Assembly: GCF_964019385.1 (NCBI RefSeq)
Contig: NC_088643.1
Span: 49,761,900-49,825,899 of the forward strand
DNA: 64,000 nt
Direction of reading: 5' to 3'
DNA from: Sycon ciliatum
Lineage: Eukaryota > Porifera > Calcarea > Leucosolenida > Sycettidae
The number at the start of each line of letters is the position of its first letter. Within the stretch, counting starts at the first letter, position 1. The notes under the pieces are model-generated. The model did no database searches and was not told where the DNA came from. It saw only the letters and a program-made list of their open reading frames with translations. This document shows positions 1 to 12,652 of the stretch, one piece after another. The translations under genes and the position numbers were made by a program.

Positions 1-2489
1 TGTCACATGAGAATTGCTTCGTTAGGAAGGCTCTCCTTTTGAATGGAGAAGCCCAACGTCGCTGATTTGCATCGCCGTTTTCAAGCGCTGATCTGCAGTC
101 GGAATGTTTTGTAAATTATTCGTAGTTGTGGACGTGGATGGATTCAGCGCTCTGTTCTCTCAGCAAGCCTACTCAGTCCAACACGAAGGACTTCCATGAA
201 CGAAACAACGTGCTCCTCGAGCAAGTGCAGCTCGGGGTAATATGGCCAATGCCACGGGAGACCACCTCGTGCCTGCATAAGGCCAAGAATTGATGGCAAG
301 ACAACTTTGATGAGCGCCTTCGACTTCAAGGACGCAATATATCTCCTCAGCAGTAACTGCAGCGCTCTTGCTGAAAATATCACTGCAAGCATGCACTAGG
401 CATGATTTAGTGAAGAGCTACTTGTACTAGCGATTGGAGATTTGGTGTTGGCTTCCAGGGCAGGGCATATCTGCTCCATCATGGTAACTGGTGCGTTTGT
501 CAAGGCAGTGCAGTTTCTGCTGCTGTTTCACAAGCCATATGCGCATATGCGCAGTGAGTAGGAATTTGTTGTATGATAGCTGAGGATCACCAGCCTTCAT
601 GGACAAACCTATATTGGGACTGGTTGCTGAACAGTGCACACCTAAATCTCTCAGCAAGCTCTCTTGCTCAGCTGGTGACGAACACTATACCCGCTGCTTT
701 GGGCTTGCAGCCCCGTCTCCCGACCGTAGACCGATCGAAAGGCTGTCACGGTCCTGTGACCATCGGCGTACAGTTGACGCTGATGGGGCATCGGATAAAG
801 TGCGGCGTCAGTAATTGTCTGGTATACCTGGAATCTACATCTACAGCTGGTTTTGACTTCCAGCCATCCTTCGTTAGTTATGCTTGTGACTATCATGCCA
901 GCAAGTCGATCAGCAGCATCACCTCGCATCTTTGATGGTGAGGCCTGCAAAACGTCACCGACCAGTGACGATGCTCAAAAGGACACCCTACCAGAGCTGG
1001 CGCAGTGTATGGTGCAGTCTTTCATGAATCCATGAACTATGCTGTTTGGCTGCTGTAGCTCCGACGCTTGCGTGTGTGCCTTACATTAAGGGCAGCGGGC
1101 CGTCTGCTCTAGCCATTTGCCAATGCATGCACGGCTGAACGTCTACCAGCAAGCTGCAAACACTTCTCTCCCTACCACACTGTGACATAGTGGACATTGT
1201 GCGTGTGTTGTTGCATTCCTATCTGAACTGAACTGTTCTGGATGCAGAGATTTACCCACTAAGCCCTAGAGAAATATGAATAAATACTATACTACTACTA
1301 TTACTAAACTTGGTATGCGGGTGTGACGCGCTGCTGCTCATCAGATTCGGTCCATGCGACGCTCGTGTTTTTAGTTTTGTTATTTTGTCTGCCTTTTTTG
1401 AATTCGTAAACCGAACAGACTAAACTATCCAGTGATCAGGTACTGGTGTGGTGGGGCGAGGTTTTGTTGGTGATGCTGCTGTCAGTGGTGGCGGCGTGCA
1501 TGTGCTCGTGCTTGCGGGCGATGGCCCGCGTTTTCTCCCATGCCGCAAGTTTGTCTTGCGTTTGTGTTTTGCATTTGGACTTCCTGCCAGTCTTGGGCTT
1601 GCATTTCAAACAGTTTGTCCCACTGTGTGGCTCCCAGTCTTTGAGCGGTGTACATCCACCTCTAGAGCTCCAGAGAATGTTGGGCCCCTGGCAGTAACAG
1701 TGCATTCCATGGCCAATTTTCAAGTGTGGCAAAAATGTTCAGGGTGTATTTGGTTTCATCCACATTGAGATGAAACACTGCCAAAATGGATTCAGTATGA
1801 TCTGCCACACGATACTTCGTCTGTCCACTCCTTGACGCGAATTTCTCCCCTCCAATACGACAACACGACGACAGGAAGCTAACATGAGCCTCCATTTCTG
1901 AACAAAATTACGTCTCTAACATGGCCACGAAAAGCTACAGTGATGCACGTCAAGCTTAGGACTACACGAAATCGAAAGGCTAGGACATCGAGGTATACTA
2001 GAAAATTTTCTGCGAGGCGGAGAAAATTCGCTGACGAGGTTGGCGAGCCCTTGAAATCGAGCGACGATCCAAAAATAATTGCACCCACGTCGAGAAAGAA
2101 ACCATGCGTAGCGCGTGGGTAACCCAAGAAGATCGCTCGAGCGGCGGCACAGTCAAAGGCAAGGCCAGTCCAAGCTCTAAACTCTATCGAATGACCTGGC
2201 AAACACCCGTGGTTTCGGTTGACCTTGCCCGTTTGAGATGGAAGTCGAGCGAAATTGCAAACATACGACTAGGCCAGGTCGCGTAAAAAATGAAAAAGAT
2301 TAAAATTTGGCCGCCATATTTAATGAACGCGCATCGCATGCATGGGACAGCCGTGTACTGGAAGCCATAAGCATGTACATGTATAACCTATTCAGTTTTG
2401 GCTAAACTGGAACCGCTCTGGATCCTCCCCTGCTGTCTTAGCTTTTAGCCACTTGGTTCTCACGTATTGCTGCTCCGGTTTCTGTGCAG
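1..2489. other. Upstream stretch without a supportable gene
   Basis: No reading frame here looks like a conserved host gene, and I could not find the exons that should encode the first two thirds of CH domain 1 of the downstream gene. Two minus-strand segments look like decayed coding sequence. One spans about 144-950 and is broken into three pieces; its last piece contains 'LPWHWPYYPELHLLEEHVV'. The other spans about 1436-1895 and is rich in Cys and Lys, with 'HCYCQGPNILW'. I do not recognise either. They could be transposase relics or chance open frames. Confidence 0.3.
1225..1310 (+). mobile_element. Possible non-LTR retrotransposon 3' tail
   Basis: A segment ending in an AATAAA-like signal is followed at once by a short TAC/ATT trinucleotide run (ATACTATACTACTACTATTAC). 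This is the usual look of the 3' end of CR1/L2-type or RTE-type LINE copies. No coding part of such an element is visible upstream, so it would be a short 5'-truncated copy. It could equally be a chance microsatellite. Confidence 0.25.
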
Positions 2490-2579
2490 ATTCGGTTGTC
2501 CGGCGTGTCGAAGGATATGGTCGAATCGGATTTTGCTTCAGGTCTGGCATTGCTCTGGTGCCTGTTCACCACTGTACAG
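2490..2579 (+). CDS. Exon: C-terminal end of calponin-homology domain 1
   Basis: This is a 30-codon exon, phase 0 at both ends, between 'tctgtgcag' and 'gtatgg'. The translation ends DFASGLALLWCLFTTVQ. That fits the final helix of CH1 in nesprin, spectrin and plakin actin-binding domains, where an Asp-rich turn is followed by a Leu/Trp helix ending in Phe-Gln. The preceding parts of CH1 are not found in the 2.4 kb upstream, so earlier exons must be further 5' or too diverged to see. Confidence 0.6.
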
Positions 2580-5500
2580 GTATGGACTTGTATTGGTGAT
2601 GCTGGGTACAAGCACTTTGCTTGTCGAATACCCTATCTTGGCATGTTACAACCTATCTTGGGCAGGTTTAGAGTTCAAGACCTATCAATGCACGTTTTCG
2701 TTTTAATGCAAGATAAGTTGGAAAATCCCTCGTGTGTAGTCACCGGACAACTTGGCTTAGTTCATTACGTCTTGTATGCCGCACCTCTATAGTTGACCGC
2801 CCTCCCCTCCTGTTATGTCTTTGCAAGCTAGTTCAGGTGTATGGTGGCATACTGACAGCCTAGTTCAAGCCCAAGTGTCTGTACTGGTACTATACTATAC
2901 GGATTAGTGTGGAATGCATTATCCTCTATTGTAATTTTTTGTGTTCAATTCATCCCCTCATGTAGACGAAACGCCTGGCTGGAGGTAAGCAGGCTGCCGA
3001 AGCAGACTCAGCCTCTAGCAGCAACGAGGTCAGCACCAGCAATGCTGCCACTGCCGAAGCTGATCACCCAAGAGTGTCCTTCTATACGGCCTTACAGAAG
3101 TGGTTCACTGCATGTGTGGCATCGTAAGTGCTGCTCGATCCATTCTGTCGGAAACAGCTTGCCAAAATGTTGGGCATGTTGCTCTTGATTTTTTGGTTTC
3201 ATACACGGCTTTTTTAGCCAGCTGAGCCTGGTCTGGATCAATGTCCTAACATACTTCAGCATGGATCAATAGCATGGATCAGTAGCATGGATCAATACAC
3301 TCGTGCTCCGCACAATGTCCTTACTCAGCAAGATTAGCGTGTACTAAGTGAGCTCCACTGTACTTCGAAAGTATCACTCAGTGAATGTTTTTGAGAATGC
3401 GTGTGTCGTGTCTTCATGCATGTGTGTTTGTGCATGTGTGTGGTCTTGTGCCTGCGTGTGTGATGGTGCTGATTGACAGTGTCGACTCGGCGTTGGTGGT
3501 GCAAGATTTACATTTGAGCTGGTGCGACGGCCAGTACTTCCGAGCCATCTTGAGAGCAATCCCGTAAGTGGCACTACAGTCAGACCTCGCTTAACCGAAC
3601 AAATCCGTTTTCCACAAAAACTATCCGGATAGGCGAGGGAACCGGATAACCGAACACCGGTTATGTTGGATGCATCGCGAATGCTGTAAATCAGTAACCA
3701 GATATATTCTTCCGGATGGCGAGGGATCCGGATAAGCGAGGTCTGACTGTACATGTATCGGTAGGAATGCATTACGGTATCGGTAGGAATGCATTACAGT
3801 ATCGGTAGGAATGCATTACGGTATCGGGAGGAATGCATTACGGCGGCTGAGCCCATCTACAGTATATTATTGACCATGCGCATCAGCACTCATCCAATAC
3901 TTCACGGCTACCATCCAGTACAATATTGAATTATTCCTTATCACATTGGACAGGTGTGTAACTTGTCGTGAATTGTGTCCATATCTTTCATGTGACATAT
4001 TGTATTTCCTTTTCTGGATTTCTGTGTTTGCAGTGCGAACGAAGTGAGGCAACCACCTCCAGAGGTAGACGAGCATTCGTCCATCACTGACATAATGCAG
4101 CAGCTGAAGGACTTTCTGGGCCTGGACGCAGATCGACTACTCACTGAGTCAGGTAGGACTTGCGTGTTGGCGACCACGTATGTTTTTCTATTGGGTATGT
4201 CGAAAGCATTCTTAGGTTTAATGAGGTAGGGCTGATGCTGCATGTTTTTAATCCTAGTGTATATCGAGAGGATGTCAAGTCTATAGCATAGGTTTTGTCC
4301 TGATATCTTATGATAGCCGGCCTCCTCCTGAAAGCTTCACTTCAACACTGTATTCAGTGCGCATGTTCCGATGTTTGATTGTGCCATCTCTGCAGATTTC
4401 CAGAGCAAGAGGAATTTGGAGTCTATGGCAATGCTCGTCAACCTCACCCTGATCCACGAGCAGTTTTTCATGAGGTTTCCAAGGTTCAGCAAGTCATTGG
4501 CGCTGCCTGAAGTGGTGAGTTTCGATTTAATCAGAGTTGAAATACTTCTTTTCTAGTCCTTTGTGATGCATACTAACAAATTCTTCAAGTGTGTTTTGCT
4601 CCTTAATTCAGGATAATGGATTCGGACAGGCTACTCTAAAAAGCTTGACCATTTCGGCCTCTCGCATTCGTTACATAGTGTAGGTATTTGAACTGGCGGT
4701 GTTTGTTGCACTTCCTTTGTTGCAGGCGGAAGTCCACTCCAGATGTAGCGACTTGAAATCGCACTATGACCGGTGCCTTCGTCGCTACAACAGCCTTTGC
4801 CCAGATGACCCAGGCATATCTATTGTGACATCTGTTACAGAGGTGAGAATGAGATGCTGGCGGTTCAGCAACTCAGACTTGAACATTTCTGAGCAGGATT
4901 CTAGGCCACGGTTTGTGTGTGTTGGGGGGGGGGGGGGGGGGAGAGAGGTAGGAGGGTAAAAGCTCTCCCATTCTGGTGGTGCACCCTCCTGTGAAACAGG
5001 GTAATTCCCCCATGGTGGATGCGGTGCTGTGAAATCTCAGTACGATATACACGCAACACCCGTACGAATCTTAGGTTTTAGCCTGTCAGTGTCATTGACA
5101 TGTCCACATCATACAAAGCATACACAATGGTGTTGTTCACATAACCTCTGTACTCTTCTTTTCAGTGCTGACCCTCCACCCCACCACACTCCACCACCCT
5201 CCTGCCCTGCATATTTTCTAAGCTTCAGCCCTGCTTTTTTGTTGATTATTGTGCGAGATTTATGAGTGTCAGTTGTCATGTTGTCAAGGAGGGAGTGTGC
5301 GAGATTTACGAGTGTGATTTTTAGTGTGATTGGACAGGACACTGCGCTGAAATAGAATGAGTGTTGTTGTGATAACATCATTTACGAGTGTGTTGTTACG
5401 ATACAGTGTTTGTTGTGCGTGTTTGTCGGATACGCCGATATAATCAGTTGCATAGATAATACTTACGTTGTTGCTTGCATTCTCGCTCTCCACAGCAACT

Positions 5501-8500
5501 CCACTGCGTGCTGCGTTCTATGTATTCCTATTCTGTACATTGACTCTCTCTGACAGGGTTTGCTGTCACCCTGTCTCTGGGCGCAAGCACCCTCTGACAG
5601 ACCAAACTGATTTGCTTCATCTCCACAATATTTATCTCCTTTCGATTTGAATTTCTGTTTGTTCTGCACTCTGATTTTTCCTTGTTGCACCTGCGCTTTT
5701 GTACGCGGAACTTTGCTGTCACCATCGCGTCGCCATTATTTATATCCATGGTTACGTGGTGGTATGACTCATCGATGCATCATGCATGATCATTCTGCTT
5801 TTCTACTCGTACACTTCGATATGCATGCACGCACACTGATGTACACGTACACGTAAGCCAATGCACGCACGCGAGCACGTTTTGCTGATGACAGCGATTT
5901 GGCGATCGTTGTTGTTTTGGTTTTCTGGTTGATTTGAGAGTATGGTTGAAACCAATAAGTAAATACAGTCTTCTAGTTGTCTCCACGAAAAGGCATGTGA
6001 AATTATCGACCACAACTAAAAACTACGCGGTCTTCAGACCCCTGTTGTGGCACGATTTCCTGGCCTTTTCGTGGAGACAACTAGAAGACTGTATTTACTT
6101 ATTGGTTTCAACCATACTCTCAAATCAACCAGAAAACCAAAACAACAACGATCGCCAAATCGCTGTCATCAGCAAAACGTGCTCGCGTGCGTGCATTGGC
6201 TTACGTGTACGTGTACATCAGTGTGCGTGCATGCATATCGAAGTGTACGAGTAGAAAAGCAGAATGATCATGCATGATGCATCGATGAGTCATACCACCA
6301 CGTAACCATGGATATAAATAATGGCGACGCGATGGTGACAGCAAAGTTCCGCGTACAAAAGCGCAGGTGCAACAAGGAAAAATCAGAGTGCAGAACAAAC
6401 AGAAATTCAAATCGAAAGGAGATAAATATTGTGGAGATGAAGCAAATCAGTTTGGTCTGTCAGAGGGTGCTTGCGCCCAGAGACAGGGTGACAGCAAACC
6501 CTGTCAGAGAGAGTCAATGTACAGAATAGGAATACATAGAACGCAGCACGCAGTGGAGTTGCTGTGGAGAGCGAGAATGCAAGCAACAACGTAAGTATTA
6601 TCTATGCAACTGATTATATCGGCGTATCCGACAAACACGCACAACAAACACTGTATCGTAACAACACACTCGTAAATGATGTTATCACAACAACACTCAT
6701 TCTATTTCAGCGCAGTGTCCTGTCCAATCACACTAAAAATCACACTCGTAAATCTCGCACACTCCCTCCTTGACAACATGACAACTGACACTCATAAATC
6801 TCGCACAATTATTCTTTCTTTTAAATAGCAGAATCGAATTGGATCTTGCATGTGTTAGCACCCTTGCTACAGTGCAGGGCTGAAATGTCTCAGTATATTC
6901 TCTGCAATCCGCCTCTATTTTCCCCTCAAGGGCCGGCCAGGCCCGGCCCTACCTAACTGCCATTAAGGTAATGCTGTGTTCTGTAATTTTGCCTGATGAC
7001 ACTGTAGGATCGTCTTCGTGAATGCAACCACGGCTACTTTGTCAAGTTGCTCATCATCGCCAACGGCGTCTGCCACCATCGGACCGGTGACTGCCAAGCA
7101 GTGCGCAATGCAGCTGGCAAGCTCTACAACATGTGGCAGGTGAAGAGACGGCGAGTGTGGCAGGCACTCCTAGCCGACCGGCTCTCTCACCTTGATATGG
7201 AGCTCAGCAAGAAACTCAAGACGTCGTCAAAGACACGCGAGGTTGGTCAGCTGTCTAGTGTTATTACAGTGCTGGTTTGTGTCTGGTCGAAAGGGGTGTC
7301 GGCTCCTCAATGCCTGTTTTAGATTCCTACGATGTTTTGGATAGGTCCCTGCTTTGTATCAGGTGTGCTTCAATCACTCACGTAGAACGCATACTTGCCA
7401 TGCGTCTTTGAATATAATTGTTGTATTGCACATCTTGATGAATGCATACTGTTCTTGCACTTTCCTTTCCGATTGCGGGAAGTGTTTTCACACTGCACAC
7501 TGTGCTACGCTTGCATCCAATGTACCGGTCGGAATGCTAGTCTCTCCTTATTCTCTATCACTCTGCTTGCATGCCTTCCTTGTGACTTGCGATGAACACG
7601 CTGAGCCGTGGCACAAGATCACCACTGGTTTTTTCACAACCGTATTATTTATCTATGCACTTATCCCGCATCCTATGCTGGCAGATGGTGCAGGAGCAGC
7701 TTCCATGTACAGCAGAACAGCTCAGTGTGCTGCACTCAACGTGTCGGGAAGCCGTGTCCAGCACCAGCATACTGAGCATGCAGGCAAAATCCGACATCCG
7801 ACACATCGAGCGCTTTGTCGAGCAGAACAGCATGCTATGCGAGGGGGCCGGTGACATGCTCCGAGCTATGAGCGCCTGCCAGAAGGCATCATCAATGTGC
7901 CGGAAATGGTGTGCTGAGGTCAGTATGCTATCCTGAACAGAACGAGCAGAACGAGATCCGTAGTGTGCATGTTATTCGATAGTGAATGCTGCTGTCTGAT
8001 GATCGCTCCGATGCGTGAAACTTTAAGTTACAGCTAACACAGCCTTTCGCCTCTGTTGTGTGTGTATACTGCTCTGTACATTCGTACATTGAGCACTCTA
8101 CCTCGAGCTTCCTGGACCGGCCTTGTTTGTTAGTGTGCATGTTACGTACTAGCTATAATTGAACACTTCTTCAAACTCCTGGTGCAATATGAAGCATACA
8201 TGGGCGTTTTGTCTACTAGGGATCATCTAGCGTTATGCAAGGCACTGATGATTAATGGTCTGTTCTTGCTTTTTACGTTTTGGTGAGTATTTTTTTGCTA
8301 TTTTGCCCATCTTCTACATGTGCCTTAGTCCAAAGATTGGCTTGATGGCTTAACGCAAGCATGCCAGTATCTTGATCTGCTGGTGGAGGTTGAGCATGCC
8401 GTCGCTGAGCTACACAGCGGGATTGACTCGCTGAGCTCGTACGGCGACTTGAAATCGTACCTTGATCGACGGAAGGTATGGTGATGCAGGGCAATGCATT

Positions 8501-11500
8501 CATCCAGTTTTTGTTTGCTGCAGTAGGTGCTTTTGATGCACTTTTGGAGGCTGGAAATCCTGGGCGCGCTTTCATCTACAGATATGAAAGGATCGTGTCG
8601 AAATGTGTACCTTTGATTGGTTTAAACATGTTAGTCAAAGTTGAGTGCACGCCATACTCCAGCATATACAGTCACTGCTGTGAGGGAATGCTGTAATGCA
8701 TAATACTACAAGTAGATACACGACTTGCATGTGATTCTTTGGTTGAATGGTCAGTAGTTGATGCTGCCGTGATGTAGCTGCTGGTTTCTTGCTCCTTGTC
8801 GTGAATTTGACACTGTTTCCTCTTCATATTTCACACCCTGCCGCTCTAGCGTCTCTTGGAGAAAGTGTCCGACTTCGAGGAGAAGCTGAGGGCATCGCAG
8901 AACAAGATCACCTCGTTCTTGTTGCAGGAGGCAGTGCGGTTACTGGACAATCGCATCGAGCAGTGCCACCACCAGCTAAGCCAACTGTCCAACGAGCAGC
9001 AGCAGGTCAAGCACCGCCAGTGGCAGGAATTTGTCAGCGAGTGCGAGAGCTGCAGGAAACTGCTCCAGCAGGCACCGGCTGGAGCGGAGCAAAGCTCAGA
9101 TACCAGTGGAGAAGACGTGAGTTGATCTTTTCAAACGTGTACAGTAAAATCTGTAACTAAAGACCACCGTGACTAGCGACCAACCTGGTACTACAGACCA
9201 CTTCGCCAGGCACGGGTGGTCTCACATTCATAGATGGTTGTGCTGTGCAAACCTCTAACTAAGGACCACCTGCCACTAAAGACCACTTTCTCTGACCCCA
9301 AGGGGTGGTCGCTAGTCACAGGTTTTACTGCACTATTAGAAATTTGAAAGGCCTGAATAGAACGTGTGTCACATTATAATATGTTAGATGGTATTACCCA
9401 GGGAGTATCTATCTATATGAATATGCAGTGCCTGTGCATATTTGGGCTCCAATGCTATCAAACATTTGTTTGCTTTCTCATTTGTGCAGGTTTTTCTTCA
9501 GAATATCAGTAGGAAGCTGTCCGACCTGGAGAGGCGCTTGGCTGGGCTTGGTGACACGTCCAACCCAATCATGTGCATCAGCAGCCAGGTAGGTCACCAG
9601 TGATCAACCAGTATTGCCCTAATCAAGGGACGGAGTGCTTACTACACTTCTCTGGACTGCTTCCAAATAGATTGCATTTGATGCTGCGCACATGGAGCTG
9701 TCCGCTGATAGCACTAGTTCTCCCCTGTTCTAGAAGGGGAATTAATAGTTTGATGCATGTGTTGGCGGCGTGTATCCCGGGAGTTTACCATGCGTACTAA
9801 ATCATGCTTACGGCATGTAGACCCAGGTGCTCGAAGTCCGTACATGGTATCCTAAGTTTGTACGCCCATAATTTCATGTTCTGTTATTGTATTTGACTCA
9901 AATATTCTATGGAGGGGACAGTGTGGTATGTTCTCCTCGCGTAGCAATTTTCAGGGATCTACGATAAGCAGAAGTCCCAAACCACGCGAGTGGGTTTCGA
10001 GTGTCCATACGAAATACAAATTGGGTTACATTTCATGCAAAAATCAACTTTGCCAAGACCGATTTCGAACGGACACAGCGTCAAACAGACCTTCACTCAA
10101 TCATCAAGAGCCAGCTTTGAGCTGACAATGGCCAGAGGAGAAGAATTTACAGAGAACCACCAATCCTTGCAGAAAGGTTGACACTCCTGGCATCTCCACC
10201 ACTGTTTTCCCGCGGTTTTCACAGCGCAGCTGCTTCTTCTCTGAGCCGACTAAAAACATCTTGCATTTCGGCAACAAACTACGCTTTTGCAAGAAATACT
10301 GGTGGAGGCACATCCCAAACATATGCCTTCGGTGCTTTCGTCGTAACCGAGGGATTGCAAGTTAGCAATTAGCAGAAATATGTGTGTATTTCGAGTCACC
10401 TCTGATCAGTACGGACTTAGAGTACCCTCTGCGACACAACAATTTGATATGAAAAATCAGCGAACTCCAGAGAAACAGATCGGATCGAAAGATGGCCTGG
10501 TTCAATCGAGCCTGGTCTCAGAACAAACTTGGACAAGATACCTTCCATCCACGAGCAGGATTCTGGCAAGTGATCATTGCTAGTGTGAGTTTCAGCTCGG
10601 CAAACACACACTGTAAAAGTGTACGGACTTCGAGCACCTGGGTCTACCAGTATCTCCTGGAGCCGCAATGAGCTAAATGTTCATCAAGAGTGTTAGTACA
10701 GTCAACTTCGCTTATACGTCAGGCGAAATTACTGGTCAGTCGGCGTCACGCATTTTTCACAAAAATTTGCGTTTCACCTGCTGGGAGAGTATGCGTGTAC
10801 TCGAGTCTCATCCTGAGCACGTTTCAGTTTCTTTCTTTTTTCAGCTCCAGTATAGCTGTATTTTTCGTTGCAAAGCCCTCCTCGATTGATGTGTTCGTTG
10901 TTCAAACGAAGTGGACATTCAATCATGAAGGCAGAGGACATAAGAGCCTGATTGGAGTTTCTCGTGGCATAGGACGGCCACACAGAGACACTTTGGGATT
11001 TTCTGAATATAAATTCCTTACGCACGATGCTGAGATCAATTTGTGCGATATAAAATTGTTTGTGATCTGCCACATCGAGCAGAACGGGATCCAAACACAA
11101 GCTTACCGACGGTTGGGATGCCGACCTGACTGGACAAATGATCCCTGGCTTCACCAGACGCCAGAAGTCGGACACCATGTCCTTTGCCGCGACGTCCATC
11201 TCCAAAAAGAACTCCATCTTCGTCGTGAAAAGGCTTGAAATACTCAATATTCAACCGAGATTCGCGGTCTCACCCTTTCTCAGATCGAATCATTTTTTGT
11301 TGTAGCAGTTGCAGGACAGATCCCTGCCACTACTTCAACAGAAGATGGCTCCAAAGCATGCCTGGAACAAGCCATATCGAGGTTGCAAGCCACCCCTCTC
11401 AGCACTTTTTTCGAAGAAATTCGAAATTTCAGTGGTGGAAGATATACTATGAAGAGAATTTCAAAAAGTATGTTTCGCGGAGCGATCGCTCAACCTACGT

Positions 11501-12621
11501 CATTCAAACTTTGCAGGATGGTTCAGACGTACATGCTAGGCATGGAACCACAGAAGATGATATCATAGCTGACATACAGAGTCACACACACAACGGATTC
11601 GTGTGCACAGATACTAAATTAGTGGACGTCGTCATCTTCTTCCCGCTGATCTCAAATGTACTATGACGTGCTATTTCGCCTGACGACGACACTCGGCGGG
11701 GCATCAGAAAAGTGTCCTTATTCGCGAAGTGTCGTTATATCCGAAGTCTCATTATATGTGTCACAGTTGGATGGTACTTTGCTCCGGGCATGAAAATTAT
11801 GTCGTTATTCGCGAATTGTCGTTATATCCGCAGTCGTTATTGGCGAAGTTGACTGTAATGCAATTCCTTCCGTGTGGTGATAAGCTAAATTGCAAGGCTA
11901 CCGAAATTTGCAGGAAGCTTGTTATCTTCTTATCACAATGAAGGTATGCAATGGTGTATGTTGAGGCACTTAGAGGCGAGCTGCACCCTTTTTCTCATGT
12001 ACTGGAGTGCTTCCAGCCAAATATTCTGTACATCCGTGGATTCACGACCTGGGCATATGGAAGCAAACTTGGACCAGCCCTGCTTCATCGGGGTACGATC
12101 CTTCTCAGGCCACAATATGCCTAAAAGCAAGTCAGGAAGGCTGACTAGAAAATACCCTGATCATGCAATGGTATCACGGGGATGTCCTGATGGCCTTTGT
12201 TTGTGTGAACTGTGTGCCCGTTGTGGTGTTCAGATCAGCGTACTTCAAAGCAACCTGAATGAGCAACAAGCCTCTGGCCTGGTGGACGATGTTGACACAC
12301 TTGCTCAGCAACTACGTTCATCTTTGCAGGTACGGCACCATTGTCGATAAGAACCTCATATGTACAGCAGGTGAATACTGACTTTGGTGGGTAGAATATT
12401 CCTGTTGCAGTTATAAGGTGCACTGTGTGTGTGTGCATGAGGTATTCGTGGTGAAGTGGGTCCGGACCTGCTTATCAGGAAATGACGATGTCATATTGAC
12501 ACCCTCCCCCCCCCCCCTCCCCAAAGGGGGACAGAGCGTTGCGAAAAAAGTGTGCATCATCAGGTTGCCGTATTTCATTCTGGTCTGGTTTGATAACTTT
12601 CCATGGCACGTTATTTCCATG

Positions 12622-12652
<31 letters not shown>

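Noticed and set aside
651-950. Minus-strand frame possibly belonging to a host gene
   Set aside because: It is broken downstream, has no recognised domain, and no splice sites join it to the neighbouring pieces. It is kept only as a possible decayed element.
5463-6594. Paired small frames in both arms of the 5.2 kb palindrome
   Set aside because: They are present twice only because of the inverted arms. No start context, domain or codon pattern suggests a protein.
10774-11247. Minus-strand frame of 157 residues as an intact Tigger transposase piece
   Set aside because: The ends of the element resemble pogo/Tigger, but no helix-turn-helix or DDE motif could be recognised in the frame.
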